A DNA stretch of 64,000 bases from Tetranychus cinnabarinus (Eukaryota > Arthropoda > Arachnida > Trombidiformes > Tetranychidae): NCBI GenBank assembly GCA_022266195.1, contig WHVY01000008.1, forward strand, positions 1,302,001 to 1,366,000, written 5' to 3'. Below the pieces are notes generated by a model. The model made no database searches and had not been told where the DNA came from. It saw only the letters and a list, made by a program, of their open reading frames with translations. Within the stretch, counting starts at the first letter, position 1; every line of letters starts with the position of its first letter. Made by a program: the position numbers and the translations under genes. Of the stretch, positions 37,525 through 49,699 are shown one piece after another.

Positions 37525-38499
37525 ATGGCACAAAGTATACTCTTGTCAATCGTTTTATCCACTTTGATTGTGCTTCATTTGACAACAACTAAAGCACATT
37601 GGAAACAATGTTTCGATGATTCGTGTCCGATAAAAAACTTTAAATTTAAAAGTAAATCCAGTTCGTGCGACATTTCAGGTAATTTGGATAGCGCCTCAAC
37701 TGCTTACTCTTTAAATGGCGATGGAGTCAAGTTTGAGATGCAAGCTCCTGCATCTGGCATCCCTGGTCAGACAAAAGAGGTTGCATGGGATGAGGACAAC
37801 GTTTTATTTACTTGTAGTCTTCGTGAATCTAAAGCTTACAATCCGACTATTACTGATTTCAATATCGCACCAAAAATAAATGGAACCGCAATTTATTTCA
37901 ATGATAAACTCTACTTTTCCTGGGCTATAAAGATAGGCAACTCGACATTTCCTTATGAATTGATTGACCCACCTCAATATTACCTCTCAAAACGTGGATA
38001 TCAAATCTTTTACAACTTGACCCAAACTGTACCTATTGCTGCAGCCAACTACGATCAGCTACCTGAAAGTGTTGAGCCATTTGTCGATGGCTATCAATAC
38101 AAAGCTGTTGGATCAGAAAAGTATCTGTTGATAGCTAGAGTAACAAATAAGACAACTGATTTCTTGTTAAAAGTTAATGAAAAGACTAAAGATAAGAGAT
38201 TTGTTGAAGTGAATCTAAAAAGTGACATAAGCATAAATGTTGAGTGCAATTTCGAGAAAGGAACCTTTACCATGTCCGCAAAGGCTTATGGCACGAAACT
38301 CAATTTATGGTATCTGAATGTTGGAAGAATCGATGGAGATGAATGCCTCTGGTCATTATCTGATTCATTTGAAGTTTGTGAGTTTCCAGCGAAACTCAAG
38401 GAAACGACTTATGAATTACAGATCATTGAAAACAAAAGATTTGTTCATTTTGATGAAAACAATTTCAGAATAATAACACCTACTTCTGCTTCCAGCTGA
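37525..38499 (+). CDS. Secreted protein of unknown family
   Basis: Intronless frame of 324 residues with a clear signal peptide (MAQSILLSIVLSTLIVLHL, cleavage near residue 24). No domain that I recognise. Mature part: an N-terminal Cys cluster (HWKQCFDDSCP, SSSCDIS), three further cysteines later, four or more N-glycosylation sequons (NGT, NST, NLT, NKT), alternating beta-like segments and no membrane span. The start is the ATG at 37525, which begins the signal peptide. A degenerate duplicate of its 3' end lies 1.9 kb upstream, so the locus has duplicated. A salivary, gut or cuticle protein is possible, but nothing in the sequence decides it. Confidence 0.75.
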   Translation: MAQSILLSIVLSTLIVLHLTTTKAHWKQCFDDSCPIKNFKFKSKSSSCDISGNLDSASTAYSLNGDGVKFEMQAPASGIPGQTKEVAWDEDNVLFTCSLRESKAYNPTITDFNIAPKINGTAIYFNDKLYFSWAIKIGNSTFPYELIDPPQYYLSKRGYQIFYNLTQTVPIAAANYDQLPESVEPFVDGYQYKAVGSEKYLLIARVTNKTTDFLLKVNEKTKDKRFVEVNLKSDISINVECNFEKGTFTMSAKAYGTKLNLWYLNVGRIDGDECLWSLSDSFEVCEFPAKLKETTYELQIIENKRFVHFDENNFRIITPTSASS

Positions 38500-41400
38500 T
38501 TATCAATCGCCAAATCTTGTTAATTGTCAAGCTATTTTCTGTAATCTTCATGTAACCGAAAGTATTAATACTTGGACTTTAATCTTCAGTTTTTCACATT
38601 TGTTAAATTCAGTTCGAAAAGATGAATTAAATAAGATTTATAATTTTTTATTTGAAACAATCATTTGCCAAGTTCACTGATGGATTCACTATTAATCAAA
38701 TGAATCTGAACTAAGTTCACAATTTATCTGTTTGACAAAATGTTCGGCGATTTAATCCGGTGATTAGATTTATGAATCTCTGATCAACCATACATTAAAG
38801 CTTTGAATGAACTTCAACTAATGGTTTTTCAATATGGAAGATTATGGTTCGAATCTGAGAATTTCAAGTGTATTGTGGAAGCTGACATTGTTACTTTTTT
38901 CCAGATGACCTTAACCATTTACAGCTAATCAATTTCCGCATATTTGCTGGTAAGTATAGATTTGTCAAAATATAAACTGCGATAGAATCTGTAAATAATT
39001 AGTTAAGCTCAGCATTTCAAGTGAAAAATATTTCAATGATTAAACCAAATAAGGTTCAGGTAACCTTCAAACTTCCATCTCTAAACAAATTGTCAATCTT
39101 GAAATCGTTTGAAAGGAAAGTCTTGCCAATCTTGAATGGCTGATAATCACAGTGTGACATTTGAACAATTAACTTTCGAAATCAATTGTTTTTTTGTCAA
39201 TATTGTGCTTAAGAACTGGAACTCATAATTTATCATAAAAATATCTCTAAATCTGATTCAAAGTTAAGCTGATCTAACCTTCAACTTTAACACTTCAAGG
39301 TTTCTGATTTAATCAACTTTCACAATTTTTGTCACTAATTCATCCAATTACTAATAAACTTTAAACATTATAGCCAACTGTAATGAGACAATCAAAAGCT
39401 AGCGCTCATTTTGATTTGCATTAAAGTTTCAATCTCTTCTTTCTGTTCATTGAACTTGATTATCATTGAATAGCGCAAAGGTTACTGTCAGTATTTCTTA
39501 CTGTAATAAGAAACCAAAAGACTGACAACAATTATAATCGAATCAAATTAGAGTGAATGAGGAAAGCAACAATTAAGATTAATAATCATTAAACTTTTTT
39601 CTTCTTCTTTTTTATTGTTTTTTTTCTTTCCTTTTTAGTTGTAATTTTTTTCTCACTTTTACTCCCCCATTAACCTGAAGATTTTTGATTATTTGCAGGT
39701 CACAATCTTTGGGCCATTCTTTGTGAGATTATATCTTTCCAATACAATGAATTGATTTGAAAATGTTACAATTCAAGTCTTTCGTATTAAATTACGTTTC
39801 AAAATCGAGGAAGCTTAAGTTGTCCGAAACCAAATTTAGGAGTTCAAATGAACTTTTGCCAGTAATGAAACCAACATTTACAAAATGATGTCTCTTGAAG
39901 TCAATCTGTTTCTTCCGTTACCTGTCTGATTCAAACCAGTAAAATTGGCTCAATCAATCAGCCTCTTTTTACAGATAATTTAAAGGTAATGTTTCAATAA
40001 TTGATTGACTGGAAGATCAAACTGCATAAATTGACAGAGCACTTCCGTTGGGTTTCCAAAGATATAGCGTGAATCTCCCATAATTTGGTAGTTCCTTTGA
40101 TTTGGAAATAAATCTGGTCGGTGTTCCTGTTATTTGCTAATCTATTCCAATAACCTTTTGAGTTCCTATGAATGTGGCGAATTGTTGTCCTTCGATATCT
40201 TGAAACGGCTGTAAGACTGGAAAGACGCTTGACATTCAAATTAGTTAACCACATGGTTATCAAGGGAAATTGTTTGGTAAAAGAGTGAACAATCTTTAAA
40301 TGGATTCGAACAGATAGGCTGGCAATGATGGTAGTTCAATGGAAACATCAGGACCTTTTTGTCGACTCAACCTTAGGCTCGTCCGATTTCTGTGATGAAA
40401 TTAAACACTTATTAATATTTCAGCAAAATTAAACATATCGATATGGTTGATCGGTTGAAATTGATTAAATTCAAGTTTAATCTATTGACTTGAACCTAAC
40501 CTAAACTTAATTAAAATGGTTACTATTCATGCTTGAATGGGTGTTGTAAATCAACATTACCAATCGTTGTCAACAAAACAACCTTACTGATTATTTTAAA
40601 ATTTTTGTCGTTAATAGTTATATTCATGGTTACAATTAAATTGTAGACTTTTATTGTAATCAATTGATTTCTTGATTCACTTATTATTTATATTAATTGA
40701 TTGTGTACAACAATGTATCAGTCTGATGAGATATTCAAGTAACTTACATTAGCCAATACATCTGGATATGTGTAATAACATCCTTTCAATGATGAAAATT
40801 GCTACCAGTGATCAAAATTGTTGTTTCAAGTATTGGTCAATCATTCACAACTGAGCTGAAAACAAAATTAAAAAATAATTAGTATATTTTGATCGGGTGA
40901 CATTGATAGAAACATTTCAACTATTGCAGTCGATATAAAATAATCATACCAGAATGCCATGTAAATAAATTAATGGAGATAATTCATAACTGGATAGTTT
41001 AACGAAGTGAAAAGCACATCAGACGAATAAGTTGACATCGAAAGCAGTTGAAGTGAATTTTTACCAATTTTCATCACTTGTTGATTCTTGCCTTTGGATG
41101 GCAGATAAAATAGACAGTAACACAACATATGAAAATCTAAATTAAACAAGGATTAATTTGTAATTAAAACCGTAAAAAATCCCAATATCAACATTGCAAT
41201 GCAATGATTGCATTAAACAATTGTCTTTCAATCTCCCAGCTGACAGAAAGGGGTATAAAAAGGTCGAAAGAGGGAAGAAATAAAAAGGAGGGAAAATATA
41301 AATGTTCAAATGTAGGCATTTAATGTAATAATTAATGTAAACATAAAAAACAAAAACTGAATCAAGACAAGATTGATTGCTGTTCTATTAAACTTTAATC

Positions 41401-42485
41401 AACTACCTTTTGGTTGTCCAATTAAATAAATTGATTTCTCTATTTCATTAGAGACCTGACCTTAAATAAAACTCATAAAAATGGTTACTTTTAACGCAAG
41501 TAGACACTCAAATATTGATAGGAAATCATTAAACGCTGATCAATATCTAACAAACATCATCAGTGTTAATTGTCATTCAATTGATAGCTCAAAGTTATCA
41601 TTAAACACACACATAAACATTTGAACGAATTTCAAATCACATGTTTAACCGTCTTGATCGTTCATAAAAACATTACAAGAATTACGTATTGCTTTCACAA
41701 GTTGCTTCAGCTATGTTTACCTGATTAACACACAATTAAATACATTCTTAAATCTCCATGGTCAATGTAGAGATTAATGGTAAAGATTGAATTTTATCTG
41801 TGACCTTAAAGAATCAACTTTTATCCGTCCAAATGTGTCCTTGTTGAACCTTGTTTATGTCTTTCATTCCTCACTCTTCTTGATCTTTCTTTCTTCTTCC
41901 TTTATCCTATCTCTATCCATTTATATTTCCCACCTCCTCCTCCCTCTCACCTTGAATCTTAATCTTAACCCTGTACAACAATCCAAGAAGTACACTTATA
42001 TCTCCTCCCCAAAAGTACCTGAATTAATAAAGATCAACCATCATTTTGATGATTGGTTATTATTTGAACTGTAGCTAACAGTTTAGTGTCTCTTATAAAC
42101 ACAAGTGTAAATGGTGAGAAAGCAATTGTGATTCAACAATCTCGACATTAAAGTCAACTTTCACTGAATAACCCAAAATTTTGGTTCAATCAATTGTACC
42201 TCAACAGGTACAATTACAGTTAGGCTTGGAGTTTTTGTTTGTCACCCAATTGTTTGGTTATTTGTTTACCAACCACGAAATACTGCATTGATCTCACGCA
42301 TTGTTGGACTCGCTGCTGTTAATGTTTCTGTTGTTGACAACTGAGGCCATTACCATGTTAACTGTCATACATGTTTAATTTCAACTTACAATTGGTTTAA
42401 TATCAATCCTCAATCGACACTTTTTATAATTTTTGTGCATTTCCATTTTTAATTTGACTTTTTGTGTTGACCATAAAGAAGCAAC
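38500..42485. other. 4-kb gene-poor interval
   Basis: The first 300 bp is the 3' flank duplicated at 36390-36600. The rest is AT-rich, with long pyrimidine tracts near 39597-39660 and 41855-41970. Open frames at 39994-40263 (minus) and 41787-42074 (plus) are low-complexity and unsupported. A TTTTTATAAT box near 42420 may be the promoter of the next gene. Confidence 0.45.
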
Positions 42486-43814
42486 ATGGCAGCCATGGAT
42501 CTTGTGAAAGCCATTGGAATCTTAGTAATATCTTCCTGTTTTTTATTCAGCTCACCATTGGTACAAGGTGACAGAATTGATAGCTGTGATATTGATTCAC
42601 TCGATCAATGTGCCAAACGGTTATTTGGCTACGGTGATCCTAATTATACTTTTGCAGCCACAGAAGAACAGGTTCTTCAACAATGCAAGTAAGTAAAACC
42701 CAAAAGATTTTGGGTTGATTCATTATCATTTTAATTTTACTTTTTCCAATCTCTTTTATTTCCTAGAACCTCCAAGGAAGCTGAAGTTTGTATTCGTCAA
42801 TACAATAATCGATGTGTTAAACCATTTGCTCGTCAGTACATTAACATTATGCTTCGGGGTCCATCTAAATCGTTAAAAGAACGATGTAGCTCCAAGAAAG
42901 GCATTGAAGGTAAGTACCGTTTCTCTTGATTTCACCTTACTATGGAAAATTAAACCATGTTCTTACATGAGATTTTTGTTACATTTATTTTATCACAATG
43001 AACCAGACTACCTAAAAAACACAGATTGTTTAAATGCCACTAAAAAAGATCTGGACGTTTGTACACACGATGTCATTGAAAATTTTATGCTCGTTCCAAA
43101 AACCAAGAAACCTGAATGGATTCCATTATCTTGCTGGTGAGTTGTGTCAATTGTCTGACCTAAACATGGTTAATCAGTTGATAAAAGATTTCAGATTAGG
43201 CCTGAACCCAATTGCCTTCAGTATTCAAAGTAAACACAATGTTAAAATGCTTTTTGTCGTTTAGCTTTTTTTGTTTCCATTCACTATCATAAAAAGTCCA
43301 AAGAGGTTCTCAGCTGTAGGTTATGAGGAAGAGATAATTGAATGTTAAAATAATTTATAAAATAACTCCATCATTTCAAATTGTTGTGACTTACTTTTGT
43401 TACCTTTTTTTCAATAACATTTGTAACTTAACCTGAATTTAATTGTTGAATTGAGACCAAGTCAATTTAACAATTTAAACGATAATTGTTTCATTTTTTT
43501 TAATGCTATTAACATTAACATTAACTTTCACTTCTTTTTTTTATTACAGCTATCTGTCTAAACTGGAGAAATGTTCAAAGAGTGCAATTGAAAATAAATG
43601 CCCTCCAAATCAAACTGAATACACGAGTAAAGCCATGAGAAATTTAAGAGGAGATGTTCTTGATTTATTCTGTGACCATGAACTGGAATGGGGAACCGCA
43701 AAATGTGATGAATTTGTTTCCAATTTACCAGTGAAAGAGATTAAAACGAAAAAACCAGATTCTGTATTGCCGGTTATACTTAACTTAATGAATCGGTACA
43801 TAACTAAATCATAA
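42486..43814 (+). CDS. Cysteine-rich secreted protein, four exons
   Basis: Exons 42486-42688, 42767-42909, 43007-43136, 43550-43814, all GT-AG with matching phases; 246 residues. Signal peptide 1-28 (AIGILVISSCFLFSSPLVQG). The mature chain has 14 cysteines, enough for seven disulphides, spaced in helical-looking segments (CDIDSLDQCAKRLFG, CIRQYNNRCVKPFARQ, CLNATKKDLDVC, CCYLSKLEKCSKSA, FCDHELEWGTAKC). This Cys-pair-in-helix pattern recalls lineage-expanded arthropod secreted or haemolymph proteins, but I cannot name the family with confidence. Intact, with consistent splice sites. Confidence 0.8.
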
Positions 43815-44911
43815 CACAACATTGTACAGAAATTATTTTTGTTATATTAAGTGCAATCAACTGCAAACAACCAAAAATGATCTACATATCCATTGATTTT
43901 TATGTAATTTTATTCATTTGAAAGGTAGATTTAATCATTTATTAAAGTTGAATTACAATTTAAATCAATCCAAAGTTTTATTCAGCCTTTCAAATCCTGA
44001 AATTCAGGTTATTTTAGGATCAACAAAAAGCTATTGAACATAGTTGGCTATTGTCTTTATTTGGATTATAAGGATTACAATCCTTTCAACCCCAAATCTT
44101 GACCAAAGATTTAGACTTTACGTTTAATGAAAGTGAAAGTGTAACCAACTAATCTGGTTCAATTAGACTCGTACCTTAATTCAGAGTTTACACGCTCTGA
44201 GCGTGACGCTCATCAGTTTAAAACAGCTAATTTAGCCTTCTTTAGCTTGATATCAAGTTCAGAATTACAATATTATTAAGGCTGGAAATAGCTAATTAGA
44301 ACAATTCAGACCAAAGGAATCAAACAAAAAAACTTGCAACACTAAGGAGTAAGCGCCTGTAGTGATGTCACAATGAATCAAGCACAAAAAAAACGAAAAA
44401 ACGGAAAAAAACGATGTGATCGAAAAAAGCTTTAAAGCAATTTTGAGGCCGAACCACTTCTCCGATATTGATTTCAATAAGTTTTTGGATTCGACATTAC
44501 TTTATCTATGATAATCATTAGTTTAAAAAATAAATAAGTATAATATAATAAATACTCGTGCATCTAACCATCATATCACCTTGCAATCGTTGTTTGATTA
44601 TACTAATTGACCGATGTTGACCAGTTATTTATACCATAAACGGAAAAGGAAATAAGCTGCATAGTCTCCATAACCATATAACAGACAACAGTAAACAAAG
44701 AGTTGGTTGAAAAGGAGAAATTAAATTCGAATTTTCAGGTATTATAAAAATTTATTGATCGGAAATCTTGGTTAGATAGGTAAATTTTAATACTGATATG
44801 ACAGTATGAAAGAATGTGACAGTTGTCGTTGGTCCATAAACAGTTACGAGTTCGTCTTTTCTCGTTGTTCAGTTTCTGATGAAACTGGTTATTGATAGTC
44901 ATAGTATCAGG
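43815..44911. other. Convergent 3' ends, no gene
   Basis: Lies between the stop codons of the Cys-rich protein (plus) and the MAM/LDLa protein (minus). No supported gene; the minus frame at 44292-44477 is low-complexity. Confidence 0.5.
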
Positions 44912-47900
44912 CTAATGATTTGTATGTGGATCACAATCTATTAATTTAAAAGATGCTAATCCACTATGAACTCTAGTATCATCAGTTGATTCAACATCTA
45001 AAACAAATTGAATGTAATAACCAGGGTCAAGTGATCCAACCTCCAATAACTTGTCTTTCCATTCATTTGTATGATCTAAATCAAACACCTTTTTTGAACT
45101 TGATTCCAGATCATTTCTCATTCTAATTGTCATTGTAGCTTTATCAGCAAGGAAATATGTGAAATTGAAGCGACAGTGTGCTGAGGTTTTACCAAGTCTT
45201 TGTGATTTAAGGATAGCTCGAAGATTATTTGAACGTTTTTCTGGGACAATAAAGTTTATCGGTTTATTTTTTTCTGGTATTTTAGCATCATACTCATTTC
45301 CCTTGTATTTGTCAAAAGTAACCCAATAGTCTTCACCTTCATTGGTCCAACCACAAAGAGATTGACTATCAAACTCACAAGGACCACAATAATGTTCATC
45401 GATGCTATCCAAACAATCAATATTAAAGTCACATAATCTATCATTTTGAAGACAAACGTCTCCAACATTTGTTTTGCAACGGAATTCATTTTTAGGACAG
45501 TCAGAAGTTATGTTAATAAATGGATCTTCAGATTTATCAAAACATGAACCACTAATAACAATGTCATCGATAACAGCATAATAATTGCTCTGGTAATTTC
45601 CTTGATCAGATTCTGAATATCTAGCCGTGAAAACAAAATTGAATGGAACTGAAATGTCACCCTTTTTAAGGCTTATATGTTGACGTTTAAAACCAAAAAC
45701 ATCATCAGATGGTAATTCAAGTAATTGGGTATAATTAGAGTTACTATCAACAAGTGAAACTAGCAGAGTGACTCCAGCTGTATTATAATAGAAAACCATT
45801 GAACAATTATCAACTGATGTTAACTCTGGACTAGCTAATTTAGTGCCTGTCAACATCTCACTCCGGGAAAACCAATATGCGTTTGGATAAAAAGCCATGT
45901 AATGCGATTCATCTAATCCTTTTGAATGGTCTCTTGTTGGTGTTGTAAGACTTTGTTCACCAGCTTTAGCCAAAACCCATTTTGACTCTTTATTGGATAA
46001 ATTAGTCCAGTATTCAGCATCACTGCTGTTTTCAAATGAGTAAATCCTGTAATCGTCACAATTCAATTCATCATCGCCATCAAAACAATCGATAGATAGA
46101 TCACACACTTGATCTTGACTTATGCGTCTGCCATTTCCACAAGTGAAAATTTCACTTGAATCGAAGTCTTCAATGGTATCCTGGTAGCCACAGTCAATAA
46201 ACTTCACTGGACCAAAACTTAATGAATATTCACCATTTGCCAAATGAGCGAGGAAACTGACTTTGAATGGAACTGGTATGCGACCCAAATCGATTTCCAC
46301 TACGCCATTCTGAATAGATTTAAGCATTAATTCATCCCACAATTTCATTGAATTTCCATTGCACCTTGAGATCTGTATACTCCCTATGATCATTCTCATA
46401 ATAAAACTGCAATTTACAAGTTGGTGCAGTCGGTCTCAAAAGGACACTTGTTAGTTCAGTATGCCTTATTCCATGTAACTTTGAGATGCCCACATTTGCC
46501 TGAGATTTTTTGGCAAACCATTTCGCGTTCCACTCCTCGATATAACCGCATAAGTCAGACTCGAATGAACAATCACCGCAATTAACCTCGTCTTCGCCTG
46601 TAGGACAATCTTCAATAAAATCACAGACTTGATGTGCAAATAATGCTGTACCATTTTTACAAGAAAATGGAAAATCAGCACAGGGAATGTCCTTGATAGA
46701 GATTTCATCAATTTCAACAGCAGATCCCACAAGATAAACACGCGCGACTTTGGATAAATTGGGATTAAACTTCATCGGGATCTTAAAAGAACTCCAACTA
46801 AAACTTTCATCCACTGATGCTTTTTCAATAAGTTTAATCACTCCAGCTTGTTCAGTGATGACTTCAACACCATATCCATCTCCTACAAATACTCCTTGAT
46901 AGACAAATATCTTCAGACACATTTCATCTGTATTTTCAGACAGATAGATTGGTGGAAACATGAAAATAGCAGTACCTTTATCGCTCTTGGTCTTCATAAC
47001 ATGTCCATATTCATTGACTAGAGTTACGTCTGTTCCCCCGAAAGGTTTCTGACCACTCAACCATTCAGTTGTTGCTTTGTATTCTTGACCAGAGCCAGTT
47101 ATAATAAGTGATTTATCTTTATCAAGATTATTCCAAGAACAATCCCCCTCAAAATCGCAAAAATATTTATAATCAATTGAACAACTTCCTTCACTCAATT
47201 CTATTCCTTCAATAAAGATTGTTCCTTGAGAATTGACTGTCTGCTTTGCGCCAAAAATCAATTTACTTTCTTCAAGTATATCATCCAATTGTATTTTTGC
47301 TTGATCCCAGTTGGAACCAAAATGACTGTTTAATGTGATGATAGGGGATTTATGAAGATACTGATTGAAGTCTGAGTCCATTTTATCAGTCCATAATTTC
47401 AATTCAATATTTCCAGTGACTGAATACCAAAATTTTAGACAATATTCAACATTTGGCTTCAAATTGGAAATGTAAAAGTAAGAAAAGGATTTAATATCAC
47501 GAAAATCAACTGGTTCATCAAAAAATAAAACGAAGTCGTTTTTAAATTTGTAACCAAGGTCTGAAGATTGATTGATAGGTAATTGATTGGGCCTCTTAAA
47601 AAGCCAATTGTTAAAGGCAGAAGGAACGATTTTTATACATTTTTGATCGATCAAACCATGATGAAAACAAACCGGAGTCTCTTGATGTACACAATAGTCA
47701 ACCACAATATCATCAATAGCTGCAAACAGTTGAACTCCACTGAATTCAAATGAAAATTTGTTAAACTGACCAGAATCAGATAAAGGTATTTCCATTGTTT
47801 TCCATTTTTCTTCAGATATTGCAGGATCCAATGACCAAATTGTCTTGCTGTCAGATGTCTCATCTGAAGTTAACTTTATTGAAAGTTTGCCGTCTTGCTT

Positions 47901-49699
47901 GAATGTTAAGGCATATGAAAAAGATAAACATGTTTTGCCTTGAGTTTGGTCAATGAAAGGACTTTCCAATGAGTACGAAACTAACTCATCATTTTTTTGT
48001 GTATTTGTATAAACAAATAAATCATATGGATCAATATTTTTAAGTGGTGTCCAATTGATTGCCGAAGGATCAGGTAGCCGTCCAAAACCAACCAGTAATT
48101 CCCCGCTTTTAACTGCATAATCACATAAACCATAATCAAAGTTACAGGTGCCATGAGATGAGCAAGGCTCAGGACTAACTGCTAATTCATCTATCGCTAT
48201 TGGAGTTGATCTTTCTGAGTGTCGAGAGGCTGTGAGGATTAATTTATTATCATCTAGAGGAGGTAAGTCTACATTAACTTTAACCCATTGTTGATTGGTA
48301 ACATATGATTGAGACCAGACGGTGGAGCGAGAACCTGATCTGGATTCAATGTCAAGTTGAAGAGTGTCCGAAGGGTACTGTTGCTTGAAAAGTTTAAAGG
48401 ATAAACATTTAGCTTCAAATGATGATAAGTAAGTTGTTGAGATTAGATCACTAGATGAACCAATAAGTCCATTTGTTGGAGTTCTCAAGAAATGTCCAGC
48501 TTCAGTATTAGTTGTTACATCGTAACCAACTAAATCATGTTGAGAGTTTGATCCATTTGACACAAACCATCGGAAATTACTTTTATAATCAGGTTCAATT
48601 AACCAAAAACATAGAGATGGATCTTCAAAATCGCATTTATTTTCAACATCACAAGAGCCAAGTTTAACTGATATTGAACTCAAAGCAATATCGTCTGATG
48701 TTGCTACAAACTTTAACCTAAACATGTCACCATTTTGCTTTGAAGGATCAAAATGATATTTACCAAGGATCCAGTCATCATATTTGGATCCTTCTTGTTT
48801 CCAAACACTTTGTCCTATTGAGTTGAATTTTGAAATATCATCTCCAATTACCGATTCTAATTGTAGTTCTAGAGATCCAACTGATAAACCAAACATGAAA
48901 TAATTAAAGTACAAACAAAAGGGTTCTTTATCATGTAATATTGGTGACATTAGAACACTTTTTTTGGTCGGACTTTTGGCATAAATGAAACCATCTGAAT
49001 ATAAATAACAAGAAAAATTGGAAATGCAAAGTATATTTTTATGAATTGTGTTTCAATTAATCTATTTCTTACCATTTTCAATTTGCTTAGCTGGTTGTCC
49101 AAACTCAGATGAACCGTAATCACTTAGAACCCAGCCATCCCAGCCTAGATCTTCCCATTGGCAAAGATCTTCAGTAAATTTACATTCCAATATTTCAACG
49201 TTTGATAAAAGTCCTCCTAAAAAGATACCGAACATCAGGAATCAAGTAAAATGTAACCAGTAAAACGTTTCTTCAACATCTTTTATGCAAAGCTACATAG
49301 CTGTATATCTTTCAATAAATCTTGAGACCAACTTTTCATCTTATTAGAATCAGTTTCATATGCAAACTGAAAATAGAACAGAAATGATCATCGAAAAAAA
49401 TCTTCGAATTTGTATTTACAATCTGATTTATAAAAAATCTTGCAGTTTCAATTCGATAATTGCAATCCCTGAAACGAACTGATCCACTTCCAACAGCTCA
49501 ATTCAAATCTTAACTAATTAATTCATGTGTACTTTTGGACACATTATATTGTTTTAGTAAAGAAAGATTTACAAAAATTTCAAAGCATTTCATTACAGTC
49601 AAGTCAAAATTTAGTTCAGAAATGGGTTTAAGATCGTGTCAAAGGCTTACCTCTTAATGATGAAATGAGTAGCAATATAATGAGATGTGATTTAATCAT
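44912..49699 (-). CDS. Secreted multi-domain MAM / LDL-receptor class A protein
   Basis: Extracellular adhesion/receptor-type protein resembling MALRD1-like arthropod proteins. Minus-strand exons: 49699-49651 (signal peptide MIKSHLIILLLISSLRG), 49216-49073, and 48994-44912. Order: four or five MAM domains (starts CKFTEDLCQWEDL, CDFEDPSLCFW, CNFDYGLCDYA, then a degenerate one, CDFEGDCSWNNL); LDLa with CDFIEDCPTGEDEVNC; MAM (CSFESDLCGYIEEW); LDLa with CDLSIDCFDGDDELNC; MAM; LDLa with CDFNIDCLDSIDEHYC; final MAM (CEFDSQSLCGWTNEG). The acidic Ca-binding signature of LDLa is intact in each. No C-terminal membrane span. The frame breaks near 46332-46399. A GT-AG intron at 46310-46364 (55 nt) would restore one frame (1406 residues), but it removes the LW strand of that MAM. 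The alternative is a 1-nt frameshift or an assembly error. Confidence 0.85.
46310..46364 (-). other. Frame break: candidate 55-nt intron or frameshift
   Basis: Minus-strand AAG|GTGCAATGG at 46365/46364 and TATTCAG|AATGG at 46310/46309 bound 55 nt (3n+1) containing a stop in the upstream frame. Removing it joins the two frames exactly. Yet the segment also encodes KLWDELM in the second frame, aligned with VWSQ/IWSL strands of sister MAM domains, which suggests it was originally coding. Confidence 0.5.

Noticed and set aside
38840..38870. GGTTCGAATCT as tRNA box B
   Set aside because: No box A at the right distance and no cloverleaf could be drawn.
39994..40263. 89-codon minus-strand frame
   Set aside because: No domain, splice or promoter support, and an atypical amino-acid mix.
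41787..42074. 95-codon plus-strand frame
   Set aside because: Driven by a pyrimidine-rich tract giving Leu/Ser/Pro runs; no homology recognised.
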